The notes under the pieces are model-generated. The model was given only the letters and a program-made list of their open reading frames with translations. It was not told where the DNA came from and did no database searches. From NCBI GenBank assembly GCA_038043245.1, contig JBBTCH010000005.1:1-60396 (forward strand): a DNA stretch of 60,396 nucleotides, given 5' to 3'. Made by a program: the position numbers and the translations under genes. Shown here piece after piece: positions 52,825 to 60,396 of the stretch; position 1 is the stretch's first letter, and every line of letters begins with the position of its first letter. Source of the stretch: JACPFV01 sp038043245 (lineage in GTDB: Bacteria; Pseudomonadota; Gammaproteobacteria; Nevskiales; Nevskiaceae).

Positions 52825-53763
52825 GTGAACCGCATCCGCAAACATCTGCTGGCGACCCTGTTCCTTTCCCTGTGCTCCCCGCTGCTGTCGGCGGCGGTGG
52901 CTGAAGTCGAGGAAGCGCGCGCGCTGCTCGGCAGCGGCCAGCTCGACAATGCGCTGAGCACGATCGAGTCGCATCTGTCGGGCTCGCCCGACGATGCCGA
53001 AGGCCGTTTCCTGAGGGGCTTGATCCTGGTCAAGCTCAACAAGACCGCCGACGCGCTGAAGACCTTCGCCGAACTGACGCGGGATTACCCGCAGCTGCCC
53101 GAGCCGTACAACAATCTCGCAGTGATCTACGCCCAGCAGGGCGATTATGAAAAGGCGCGCGATGCGCTCGAAGCCGCGCTGGCGACGCACCCGTCCTACG
53201 CCACCGCGCACGAAAATCTCGGCGACATCTACGCCGCGCTCGCCGGCGCTGCCTACAACCGCGCGCTATCGCTGGATCAGGCCAATCAGGGCATCCGCAC
53301 CAAGCTGAACCTGGTCAGCCAGCTCGACACGCAGGACCGCAACGCGGTGCCACGCACCGCACTGGCCATCAGCGAACCGTCGCTGCCGCCGCCGGTGGCC
53401 CCGACGCCGCCAACGACCAAGCCCGAAACCGATGCGGTGACGTCCGCTGTACAGGCCTGGGCCAAAGCGTGGTCCACACGCAGCCTGGATGCCTATTTCG
53501 CAGCCTATGACGGCGACTTCAAGCCGGAGAACGGCCTTGCGCGCGGCGACTGGGAGTCGCAGCGCCGTGAGCGCATCAAGAAGCCCCAGAACATCAGCGT
53601 CAGCGTCAGCAACCTCGCCATCACCCGCGTCGACGGCGATCGCGTACAGGCCCAGTTCCGGCAGAAATACACCTCGGACCTGCTGTCCAACGAGATCACC
53701 AAGGTGCTGGAGCTGCGCAACAGCGGCGGCACCTGGAAAATCGTTCGCGAATTCGCCCGCTGA
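52825..53763 (+). CDS. Secreted TPR protein with C-terminal NTF2-like domain
   Basis: The 312-residue protein has a signal peptide (NRIRKHLLATLFLSLCSPLLSA region). About four tetratricopeptide repeats fill ~25-165 (for example AEGRFLRGLILVKLNKTADA and PEPYNNLAVIYAQQGDYEKA), and a Pro/Thr linker follows at ~195-215. The C-terminal NTF2-like domain (AWAKAWSTRSLDAYFAAYDG, GTWKIVREF) is also found at the end of the next gene, an L,D-transpeptidase. The GTG at 52825 has GAGGT upstream and starts the signal peptide. The pair probably works together in the cell wall. Confidence 0.85.
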   Translation: MNRIRKHLLATLFLSLCSPLLSAAVAEVEEARALLGSGQLDNALSTIESHLSGSPDDAEGRFLRGLILVKLNKTADALKTFAELTRDYPQLPEPYNNLAVIYAQQGDYEKARDALEAALATHPSYATAHENLGDIYAALAGAAYNRALSLDQANQGIRTKLNLVSQLDTQDRNAVPRTALAISEPSLPPPVAPTPPTTKPETDAVTSAVQAWAKAWSTRSLDAYFAAYDGDFKPENGLARGDWESQRRERIKKPQNISVSVSNLAITRVDGDRVQAQFRQKYTSDLLSNEITKVLELRNSGGTWKIVREFAR

Positions 53764-53783
53764 AATTTCGCTATTTTTCCGTG

Positions 53784-54947
53784 ATGCACATCCGCGCGAT
53801 CTGCGCGTGCCTGTTGCTGCTCGTCGCGGCCCCTGTCACCGCAGCGCTCACGCCGGAGCAGCAATGGCTGGCGGCCACGGAGCAGTTCGAGCAGGGGCAA
53901 CTGCGCGAGGCGGAGAGAACCCTTGAACGCCTGCTGCAGCAGGAACCCCATTTCCGTCTCGCGCGCTGGCTGCAGGGCGACCTGCTGGCGGCGCGCTCCG
54001 GAAAAAAAATAAAGCCGCCCGTCGGCAACGGCGTCGAGATCAAGGCGCAGGACCTCGCCGACGAGGCGGACTTGCGCCTGCGCCAGCATCGCAGCCCGCC
54101 CGCTGCCGGCCATGTGCCCGATCTGCTGCTGCAACCCGCTGCTTCGGCGAAGTTTGTCGCCCTGGTCGATCTCTCGGCTGCACGCCTGCATGTGCTCGAG
54201 AACAAGGGCGGCCAATGGCAGCGCGTGCGCAGCTACTTTGCGGGGATCGGACGCAAGGGCTTTGGCAAACAGTCCCAGGGCGACCTGCGCACGCCGGTCG
54301 GCATCTACCGCATCACCGGTTTTACCCCCGACGACGAATTGCCCGAGCTCTACGGCGCGGGTTCACTGCCGCTGGATTATCCGAACGCCTGGGATCGCAG
54401 CAAAAAGCGCACGGGATCGGGCATCTGGCTGCACGGGGTACCGCGCGAAACCTATGTGCGCGCGCCGCGCTCCAGCGAAGGCTGCGTGACGCTGGCGAAT
54501 GAGGAGTTCCTTTCGCTCAAGCCCTTTCTGACGCCCGGGCGAACACCGGTGATCCTCAGCGAGAAAGTGAACTGGGTTGCGCCCGCAGCGCTGGAAGCCT
54601 CGCGCAAGGAGTTTCTCGCCCAGCTCGAAGCCTGGCGGCAGGCCTGGTCGTCAAAAAACACCGCGCGTTATCTGGACTACTACGCGCCGGGATTTGTCAG
54701 CGAGGACGGCATGAACCGCGCCCAGTTTGCGGCCTTCAAGCAGCGCGTCAATGCGGGCAAGCAGTTCATCAAGGTTTCCGTGGCCGAGATCGAGGCGTAT
54801 CGCTATCCGGGCGAACCGGGGCTGGTGATGACGAGCTTCAAGCAGGATTACCGCAGCGACAACCTCGCCAAGGTTTCACGCAAGCAGCAGTTCTGGCGGC
54901 GTGGCGGCGACGGTCGTTGGAGCATCGTCAGCGAGGAGACTCTGTAA
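53784..54947 (+). CDS. L,D-transpeptidase (YkuD) with C-terminal NTF2-like domain
   Basis: The 387-residue periplasmic protein has a signal peptide (1-20). A helical region spans ~22-105. The YkuD domain follows (GKQSQGDLRTPVGIYRI, WLHGVPRETYV), with catalytic Cys234 in SSEGCVTL. A C-terminal NTF2/Cds6-like domain (LEAWRQAWSSKNTARYLDYY ... GRWSIVSEE) completes it. It would crosslink peptidoglycan or attach proteins to it. It follows the TPR gene by 20 bp and converges with an M14 peptidase (20-bp overlap). Confidence 0.92.
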   Translation: MHIRAICACLLLLVAAPVTAALTPEQQWLAATEQFEQGQLREAERTLERLLQQEPHFRLARWLQGDLLAARSGKKIKPPVGNGVEIKAQDLADEADLRLRQHRSPPAAGHVPDLLLQPAASAKFVALVDLSAARLHVLENKGGQWQRVRSYFAGIGRKGFGKQSQGDLRTPVGIYRITGFTPDDELPELYGAGSLPLDYPNAWDRSKKRTGSGIWLHGVPRETYVRAPRSSEGCVTLANEEFLSLKPFLTPGRTPVILSEKVNWVAPAALEASRKEFLAQLEAWRQAWSSKNTARYLDYYAPGFVSEDGMNRAQFAAFKQRVNAGKQFIKVSVAEIEAYRYPGEPGLVMTSFKQDYRSDNLAKVSRKQQFWRRGGDGRWSIVSEETL

Positions 54948-55779
54948 CGCTCAAGGGGGCCGGCACGTTCTGGTCGAGCCAGACCAGCAGGTCGTCCCAC
55001 AGCGCCGCGATCTGGGTCGCCGAAGGCAGCGCGCCCGCCTTCGGCAACTCCAGCGTGATGGTCGGCAGGTTCAGTTTCAGTCCGGCGTAATTGCCGAGCG
55101 ACCCGGGATAAGTGCCGAGCTGGCGCAGATTGAGAAACCCGATCTTGCGCGGCGGCATGCGCGGACCGTCAAAATCCAGCAAGCCATAGGGCGCGTGCAC
55201 CTGAATGACGGCAGCCGGCTTGAATGTGGCGATTTCCGAGGCCAGCCAGCGGGTTTCCGGCTCCGATTCGGGCAGCGGCCCTGGATTACGGCGCGGGTCC
55301 TTGCGCGTGCGTTTTTCCCAGTACGCCTGCGCGTCGCTGCGCCAGTCGGGCGTGTCGAAATTGCGGTTGAGATCGACGCCACGCGCATTAACGCGTGTGG
55401 ATTTCTGTTTCAACAAACCGTCGGGATTCAGTGCCGGCACCACATGCCAGTGAAAATCCTGCGCAGGACCGTGGGTCAGCTGTTTCTGCATCCACTGAAA
55501 AACGATGCTGACCGAGGACAGCTCATCGCCATGGATACCGCCAATCAGCAGCACGCGGCGCGGCGCGGGCACGTCACCTTGCGCCGGATAGTCACGCAGA
55601 AGGATCGGTCGTTTCTGAATTGACTGGGCAGCGACCGTCAGGCCGGATTCCGCACACCCGGCGGTGCGCACACTGGCCAGTTTCTGGCCCAGCGCCCTGC
55701 AGGCCTCAGCGACCGCAGGATCGGCACATGCCGCGGCGGAGAAAAACGCCAGCGCCGCAAATAAAAACAGGCGACGCAT
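54928..55779 (-). CDS. M14 zinc carboxypeptidase (MpaA-like murein peptide amidase)
   Basis: The 283-residue protein has a signal peptide (1-19). Zinc ligands His83 and Glu86 lie in GGIHGDE, ALNPDG and NARGVDLNRNF follow, the third ligand is His in VIQVHAPYG, and a catalytic Glu candidate is in TITLELPK. MpaA-type enzymes cut the D-Glu-mDAP bond of muropeptides, but they are cytoplasmic in E. coli; this copy appears exported. The overlap with an L,D-transpeptidase gene supports a murein role. Confidence 0.88.
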   Translation of the reverse strand: MRRLFLFAALAFFSAAACADPAVAEACRALGQKLASVRTAGCAESGLTVAAQSIQKRPILLRDYPAQGDVPAPRRVLLIGGIHGDELSSVSIVFQWMQKQLTHGPAQDFHWHVVPALNPDGLLKQKSTRVNARGVDLNRNFDTPDWRSDAQAYWEKRTRKDPRRNPGPLPESEPETRWLASEIATFKPAAVIQVHAPYGLLDFDGPRMPPRKIGFLNLRQLGTYPGSLGNYAGLKLNLPTITLELPKAGALPSATQIAALWDDLLVWLDQNVPAPLSVTESPR

Positions 55780-55793
55780 GAAAGCGCGAAGTC

Positions 55794-56438
55794 TTACCTG
55801 CGTTCCTTGCGCACTTTCTCGGCGAGGAAATCCACGATCTTGAACACTTTTTCCTGGCCGCCGGCCAGCGAAGGACCGGTCAGGTAGGTGCCACCGACGA
55901 TCACCATCGGCACGCTGGAAAGACCGTAGCTGCGCAGCTCATCCTCGGCACGGCGCAACTGGGTGTCCACCACAAAACTGTTGAAAGTGCCGTCGAATTC
56001 CTTGGCGCTCAGTCCTGCATTCGCCACGAAGAAATCGCGCAGCGCGGCGGGAGTGTCCATCGGCTGGTTCTTTTCGTGCATCGCCACAAACAGCGGTTTG
56101 TGGATCAGGTCAAACACGCCGAGCGTCTGCGCGGTATAGAACATCTTGCTGTGCAGTTCGCCGACCGGCCGGCCCAGCGACGCCGGCACGCGCGCGAAGT
56201 CGACATCGGCGGGCTTGGCCTTGAGCCATTTTTCAACGTAGGGATCGAAGTGAAAGCAGTGCGGGCAGCCGTACCAGAATGCTTCCTTGACTTCGATGCG
56301 CTTGGCATCGGCCGGCGCCACCGGCGTCAGCGCGCGCTTGTAGTGCTGATTCAGCTTGTAGGTTTCTTCAGGGGCCGCCGAACACGCCAGCGGCAGCAGT
56401 AACAGCAGGGTGGAACTGAAGCGCAGGATCATTCTCAT
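55794..56438 (-). CDS. dsbA: Thiol:disulfide interchange protein DsbA
   Basis: The 214-residue periplasmic oxidase has a signal peptide (1-21), the active site CPHC (Cys58-Cys61) in a thioredoxin fold and the cis-Pro loop SVPM. It introduces disulfides into exported proteins, including the cytochrome biogenesis substrates nearby. The ATG at 56438 is chosen; a longer frame would run through a palindromic repeat that occupies its upstream region. The order with cytochrome c4 and engB is typical of gammaproteobacteria. Confidence 0.96.
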   Translation of the reverse strand: MRMILRFSSTLLLLLPLACSAAPEETYKLNQHYKRALTPVAPADAKRIEVKEAFWYGCPHCFHFDPYVEKWLKAKPADVDFARVPASLGRPVGELHSKMFYTAQTLGVFDLIHKPLFVAMHEKNQPMDTPAALRDFFVANAGLSAKEFDGTFNSFVVDTQLRRAEDELRSYGLSSVPMVIVGGTYLTGPSLAGGQEKVFKIVDFLAEKVRKERR

Positions 56439-56444
56439 GAGTGG

Positions 56445-56592
56445 ATAACGCCGTAGTAGAAATCGTTGTGAGCGGGCCGAGTGCGAGGCGCACGTAGCGC
56501 AGCAACCGGAGTTGACACGCCAGTCCATGAGGATTGCGAGCACCGCGCAACGATGCAATCGGCCCGCGCAGCAGATTGATGCACGGCGTTAT
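56445..56592. repeat. Palindromic structured element A
   Basis: The 148-bp element is bounded by ATAACGCCGT / ACGGCGTTAT, and its right end includes the cytochrome c4 stop codon. Inner arms GGGCCGA / TCGGCCC enclose a 45-bp core (56502-56546) starting GCAACCGGAGTTGACACGC. The modules GTTGTGAGCG and GCGCAGCA flank the core. A second copy with different but also paired arms lies at 57877. Confidence 0.88.
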
Positions 56593-57215
56593 TGCAGACC
56601 GGCGATATAGGACGACAGCGCGGCGATTTCGGCGTCGCTGAGTTTGTTGGCGATGCCGAGCATCATCGGCCCGGTGGTGCGCTCGCCCGAGCGATAGGCC
56701 TTCAGCTGCGCTTCGGTGTATCGGATGTTCTGGCCGCCGATCTGCGGATACTTGGCGCCCTCGACACCCGCGCCGCTCGGACCGTGGCAAGAACCGCAGG
56801 CCGGCAGGCTGCGTGTGGCGTCGCCGGCACGATAAAGTTTTTCAGCGATGGCGATGGAATCCTTGCTGCCGAGCCCGGGCACTGATTTCTGCGCCGCGAA
56901 ATAGGCGCCAAGATCATTCATGTCGGCCTCGGAAAGCTTGGCCACCTGGCCCTGCATCACCGGGTTCTTGCGCTGGCCGCTCTTGAACGCCTTGAGCTGC
57001 TTGACCGTGAACGCGGCGCTCTGGCCGGCGAGCTTGGGCCATTCCGGGCTGATGGCGCCGTTGCCGCCGGGCCCATGACAGGCGCCGCAGACCGCAGCCT
57101 TGGCGGCGCCCGCCTCGACCGAGCCGCCAGTGTAAGGATCATGGTCGGCGCCATGGCCGGCATAGGCGTAAGGGCTCATGGCGAGTACGACAAGAGCAAG
57201 CAGGGGGCGGTTCAT
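56589..57215 (-). CDS. Diheme cytochrome c4
   Basis: The 208-residue periplasmic protein has a signal peptide (1-19) and two tandem cytochrome c domains with CGACH (~43) and CGSCH (~138). Each is followed by Met ligand candidates (SGQRKNPVM, GERTTGPMM). Cytochrome c4 shuttles electrons to terminal oxidases or peroxidases and could serve the diheme proteins of the 11-17 kb cluster. AGGAAG precedes the ATG. Its stop codon lies inside element A. Confidence 0.95.
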   Translation of the reverse strand: MNRPLLALVVLAMSPYAYAGHGADHDPYTGGSVEAGAAKAAVCGACHGPGGNGAISPEWPKLAGQSAAFTVKQLKAFKSGQRKNPVMQGQVAKLSEADMNDLGAYFAAQKSVPGLGSKDSIAIAEKLYRAGDATRSLPACGSCHGPSGAGVEGAKYPQIGGQNIRYTEAQLKAYRSGERTTGPMMLGIANKLSDAEIAALSSYIAGLQ

Positions 57216-57263
57216 GGGCTTCCTGTGAGATTCAGCGTGTTAACTTGCGCGAAATCTTACAAC

Positions 57264-57878
57264 ATGGCCGCGATGGGCATTGAAATTAAAAATCCGTTTC
57301 GTAACGCACGATTTACGATGTCCTGCGCCCATCTGGAACAATTGCCAGAGCCGGATGTACCGGAGATCGCCATCGCCGGCCGCTCCAACGCCGGCAAGTC
57401 CAGCGCATTGAACGCGCTGTGCGACCAGAAAACCCTGGCGCGTGTTTCCAAGACACCCGGGCGTACGCAACTGCTGAATTATTTCGAGATCCCCAACCTC
57501 GGCCGCATTGTCGATCTGCCGGGCTATGGCTACGCGGCGGTGCCGGGTAAAACTCGTAACGAGTGGGGTGAACTGGTCACCGGCTACATCGAGAGCCGCG
57601 AGAACCTGCGCGGCTTGGTGCTGGTCATGGACATCCGCCACCCGCTGATGGACTACGACCTGCAACTGCTCGGCTGGGCGTTCAAGCAGAACCGGCTGCT
57701 GCACTGCCTGCTGACCAAGTCCGACAAACTTGCGTCCGGCGCCGCCAAGAACACCTTGCGTGCCGTGCGTGAAAAGCTGGGTGGCCGCGCCACCGCCGAT
57801 TTGTTTTCGGCACACGCAAAAACCGGCATCACCGAAGCCATCGAACGACTGCAGCCTTGGTTTGGCGCAAGAGATTGA
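57264..57878 (+). CDS. engB: Ribosome-biogenesis GTPase EngB (YihA/YsxC)
   Basis: The 204-residue GTPase has G1 AGRSNAGKSSALNAL, a G2 region TPGRTQLLNYF, G3 DLPGYGYA and G4 TKSDKL, as in the EngB family required for 50S assembly. The start is ATG 57264 or 57273; neither has a strong Shine-Dalgarno. It is divergent from cytochrome c4, and its stop codon overlaps the start of element B. Confidence 0.97.
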   Translation: MAAMGIEIKNPFRNARFTMSCAHLEQLPEPDVPEIAIAGRSNAGKSSALNALCDQKTLARVSKTPGRTQLLNYFEIPNLGRIVDLPGYGYAAVPGKTRNEWGELVTGYIESRENLRGLVLVMDIRHPLMDYDLQLLGWAFKQNRLLHCLLTKSDKLASGAAKNTLRAVREKLGGRATADLFSAHAKTGITEAIERLQPWFGARD

Positions 57879-58017
57879 GGCCTCTGCGAAGCGTTGTGAG
57901 CGAAGGCAGATTGCGCGAGGACGGAGCGGAGCAACCGGAGTTGACACGCTAGTCAATGAGGATTGCGAGCACCGCCGGCGCGCAAGATGCCGAGCGCAGC
58001 AGCTTCGCAGAGGCCTC
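57877..58017. repeat. Palindromic structured element B
   Basis: The 141-bp element is bounded by a perfect 16-bp inverted repeat, GAGGCCTCTGCGAAGC and its complement. Inner arms around 57905-57917 and 57978-57990 pair at 11 of 13 positions. The 45-bp core (57931-57975) matches element A at 43 positions, and GTTGTGAGCG and GCGCAGCA flank it again. The left end overlaps the engB stop codon. Confidence 0.9.
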
Positions 58018-58050
58018 AAAAGAAAAGGCCCCGAGGGTTAGCTCGGGGCC
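58018..58050 (-). terminator. Rho-independent terminator of polA
   Basis: On the minus strand GGCCCCGAG and CTCGGGGCC form a 9-bp stem with a short loop, followed by TTTTCTTTT. It lies 123 bp after the polA stop and directly beside element B. The 58051-58173 stretch shows nothing else that I can identify. Confidence 0.85.
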
Positions 58051-58173
58051 AAGATTTCCGGCTTGGGGATGCCGGCCCGCTCAGGGAGTGAGAGCGGGGA
58101 GCGTCAGGGGTGGCGCTCGGCACGTATGACACACCCCCTGCGGGCTAAGTTCAATCGGATAAAGCGTACTGGT

Positions 58174-60396
58174 TCAGTGGCTTGCGTGGCCCTGCGGGCT
58201 ATGTGCCTGATTCCATTCGTTTCCAATGCCCCAGTCCGCGACTAACGGTACGTTTAATCTAGTCACACGGCACATGCGCTCGGCCAGCAGCGGCGCCAAC
58301 TGGGTCACGGTTTTGGCCGGCCCCTCGAACACCAGCTCGTCGTGCACCTGCATGATCATGAGCACCGGCGATTTTTCCTTGAGCAGGAAGGCGTGCAGAT
58401 CGATCATCGTCAGCTTGATCAGGTCGGCCGCGGTGCCTTGCAGGGGCGCGTTGATGGCGGTGCGTTCGGCATAACCACGCTGCGCCTGATTCTTGGACTT
58501 GATGTTGGGCAGATACAGTCGCCGACCAAACAAGGTCTCGACATAACCCTGCGTGCGTGCCTTTTCCTTGGTCTCGTCCATGAACGTTTTCACGCCGGCA
58601 TAACGCTCGAAAAATTTCGTCATGTAGTCGCCCGCTTCGCCGCGCGCGATGCCGAGCTGCTTGGCGAGTCCGAACGCCGACATGCCGTAAATCAAACCGA
58701 AGTTCACCGCCTTGGCCGAGCGCCGCTGCTCGGAGGTGACCTGTTCCAGCGGCAGGCCCAGCACTTCGGCCGCCGTGGCCTGATGAATATCGAGCCCCTT
58801 CTTGAAGGCTTCCTGCAACCGCGGATCGTTGGACAGATGCGCCATCAGCCGCAACTCGATCTGTGAGTAATCGATCGACAGCAGCAGATTCCCCTCGGAT
58901 GCGATGAACGCCTGGCGGATGCGGCGGCCCTCCTCGGTGCGCACCGGGATGTTCTGCAGGTTCGGATCGGACGACGACAAGCGGCCGGTGGCAGCACCGG
59001 CCTGGTGATACGAAGTGTGGATGCGCCCCGTATTCGGGTTGACCTGCTGCGGCAAAGTCTCGGTGTAGGTCGAACGCAGCTTCGACAGCTCGCGCCAGCT
59101 CAGGATCAGGCGCGGCAGCGGATGCTGTTCGGCGAGCTCGGCGAGCACATCCTCGGCGGTGGACGGCTGACCCTTGGGCGTATGGCCGAGCACCGGCAGC
59201 TTGAGTTTTTCGTAGAGGATCTGCTGCAACTGTAAAGGCGAGCCGAGGTTGAACTCCTGCCCGGCCTCCTTCCAGCACAGCAGCTGGTACTCGTCCATAC
59301 GCTGCGCGAATTCGAGGCTGATGCGGCCGAGCAGCGCGGTGTCGATGCGAACACCATTGCGTTCGATCTGCGCCAATGCCGGCACCAGCGGCATCTCGAT
59401 AGTCTCGAACACGCGCTTGAGGCCGGGCTCCGCAATCACGCGCGGATGCAGAGCCTGATGCAGGCGCAGGGTGATGTCGGCGTCCTCGGCGGAATAATCG
59501 GCGGCCTTCTCGATCGAGACCTGAGCGAACGGGATCTGCGACTTGCCCTTGCCGGTGACGTCTTCGTAATGGATCGTGGCGTGGCTGAGGTATTTCAGCG
59601 CAAGCGTATCCATGTCGTGGCGGTTGGCGCCGGCATCCACCACGAACGATTCGAGCATGGTGTCGTAATCCACTCCCGCCACATCAATGCCGTGGTGGTG
59701 CAGCACGTTGAGGTCGTACTTGATGTGTTGGCCGAGCTTGGGTTTGCTCGCGTCTTCGAGGATAGGCTTCAGGCGCGCCAGCACCGATTTCATTTCCAGC
59801 TGCTTGGGCACGCCGAGATAACGGTGTGCCAGCGGCACATACCAGCCGTGGCCGGGCTCGGCTGCGAACGACAAGCCGACGATACGCGCCTGCTGTGAGT
59901 CGAGGCTGTCGGTTTCGGTGTCGAGACAGATCAGCGGCGCGGCCTCGAGTTTTCTCAGCATCGCTGCGAATGCGGTTTCGTCGAGCACGGTTTCGGCACG
60001 CGTTTTGGGCGAATCGCCAACGGGTTTTACTGGTTCGTCATTCCCGCGAAGGCAGGAATCCAGTGGGGCCGTAGTTTCCACTGTTGTCGCTGGATCCCCG
60101 CCGGAGCCTGTCCTGAGCTCAGTCGAAGGGCGGGGATGACCAGATTCGGGTGCTTCGCTTTTCAACTCCTCCAGCCAGCGATTGAACCCCATGCGCTTGT
60201 AAAGCGCCGCGAGTTTTTCCCTGTCCGCTTCGCCCGGGCGCAAATCGTCCACGGTTTCCTTCAATTTCAGATCACAGCGGATGGTGGTGAGCTGGCGATA
60301 TAGCGGCAATTCGGTGAGCGCCGCGCGCAAGTTGTCACCGAGCTTGCCTTTGACTTCGGCAGCGCGTGACACCAGCGCATCCAGCGAGCCATATTC
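58174..60396 (-). CDS. polA: DNA polymerase I (N-terminus beyond window)
   Basis: The visible 740 residues cover the end of the 5'-nuclease part, the proofreading exonuclease (LDTETDSLD with the DxE pair) and the whole polymerase domain. Motif A is LLSIDYSQIELR, motif B RRSAKAVNFGLIYG, and motif C VHDEL. The frame runs open to the window edge and the first visible residues (GSLDALVSRAAEVKGKLG) match the interior of the protein. A repeat element is translated in frame in the linker before the exonuclease domain. The C-terminus ends NQAH plus an extra eight residues. Confidence 0.97.
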   Translation of the reverse strand, partial: EYGSLDALVSRAAEVKGKLGDNLRAALTELPLYRQLTTIRCDLKLKETVDDLRPGEADREKLAALYKRMGFNRWLEELKSEAPESGHPRPSTELRTGSGGDPATTVETTAPLDSCLRGNDEPVKPVGDSPKTRAETVLDETAFAAMLRKLEAAPLICLDTETDSLDSQQARIVGLSFAAEPGHGWYVPLAHRYLGVPKQLEMKSVLARLKPILEDASKPKLGQHIKYDLNVLHHHGIDVAGVDYDTMLESFVVDAGANRHDMDTLALKYLSHATIHYEDVTGKGKSQIPFAQVSIEKAADYSAEDADITLRLHQALHPRVIAEPGLKRVFETIEMPLVPALAQIERNGVRIDTALLGRISLEFAQRMDEYQLLCWKEAGQEFNLGSPLQLQQILYEKLKLPVLGHTPKGQPSTAEDVLAELAEQHPLPRLILSWRELSKLRSTYTETLPQQVNPNTGRIHTSYHQAGAATGRLSSSDPNLQNIPVRTEEGRRIRQAFIASEGNLLLSIDYSQIELRLMAHLSNDPRLQEAFKKGLDIHQATAAEVLGLPLEQVTSEQRRSAKAVNFGLIYGMSAFGLAKQLGIARGEAGDYMTKFFERYAGVKTFMDETKEKARTQGYVETLFGRRLYLPNIKSKNQAQRGYAERTAINAPLQGTAADLIKLTMIDLHAFLLKEKSPVLMIMQVHDELVFEGPAKTVTQLAPLLAERMCRVTRLNVPLVADWGIGNEWNQAHSPQGHASH
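60037..60140. repeat. Nested inverted repeat element inside polA
   Basis: The arms begin GTCATTCCCGCGAAGGCAGG (60037) and end GGGCGGGGATGAC (60140), like the elements at 16012 and 24532. Inside the right arm sits CCTGAGCTCAGTCGAAGG, related to the element at 28916, so one repeat has inserted into another. The whole unit is read through by polA, giving LDSCLRGNDE among other residues. Confidence 0.9.

Noticed and set aside
58051..58173. Possible small RNA between the terminator and polA
   Set aside because: No promoter, hairpin with T-run or coding frame on this stretch beyond the terminator already listed.

Overview
The window is GC-rich bacterial chromosome, most likely from a gammaproteobacterium. 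The gene order polA / engB / cytochrome c4 / dsbA, the glnA-ntrB-ntrC block, the LPS-core genes waaA and waaC, qmcA-nfeD, cca and slt are all typical of that class. The cytochrome-rich fatty-acyl-reductase cluster and the lipid or ester utilisation genes recall Nevskiales/Solimonas-like organisms, but that placement is inference. I see no prophage, CRISPR array, IS transposase or rRNA.

Positions 1-5371 are the distal end of an integron gene-cassette array. Seven same-strand cassettes are each followed by an attC site with the GTTRRRY / RYYYAAC core pair. They encode a secreted dienelactone-hydrolase-like protein, four small membrane proteins of unknown role, an amidohydrolase-fold protein lacking usual metal ligands, and a degenerate alpha/beta-hydrolase fused to a class III cyclase. 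The array stops exactly at the stop codon of rph. No integrase gene is in the window, so it may lie to the left or be absent. A solitary cassette with its own attC sits 25 kb away (30241-30894), inserted between two ordinary genes as expected for a secondary-site integration.

Positions 5366-11203 hold housekeeping genes: rph, a ParD/ParE-type toxin-antitoxin pair, sufE-like, qmcA-nfeD, a hemolysin-III homologue, an atypical SDR, a HIT protein and a lipoprotein. Positions 11313-20475 are a tightly spaced same-strand cluster. It has a large diheme cytochrome c, a membrane hydrolase-like protein, a diheme lipoprotein, a small monoheme protein, a polytopic membrane protein, an SDR and a 661-residue two-domain fatty-acyl-CoA-reductase-like enzyme. 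It looks like one oxidative/lipid pathway that I cannot name.

Positions 20472-36863 include a TSUP permease, slt-cca, a LysE exporter, a secreted hydrolase with a divergent TetR, uppP, a pteridine-reductase-like SDR, TANGO2, EcsC, ndh, three small membrane proteins with a divergent XRE regulator, and a secreted zinc protease. Positions 36913-41338 are nitrogen control (ntrC, ntrB, glnA, with a sigma54 promoter and an NtrC-type operator) and two tRNA-Arg genes. Positions 41340-47807 form a TetR-TonB receptor-esterase-hydrolase-MFS cluster, probably for ester or polyester uptake and breakdown. Positions 47818-54947 carry a diguanylate cyclase, rarD, LPS-core genes and a TPR / L,D-transpeptidase pair. 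These are followed by an M14 peptidase, dsbA, cytochrome c4, engB and polA, which is cut by the right edge.

Two repeat classes stand out. Inverted REP/MITE-like elements occur at four places: one supplies the ribosome site, start codon and signal-peptide start of a cytochrome gene, and another is fused in frame into polA. Separately, two ~145-bp palindromic elements flank cytochrome c4 and engB; they share a 45-bp core but have different, self-complementary arms.
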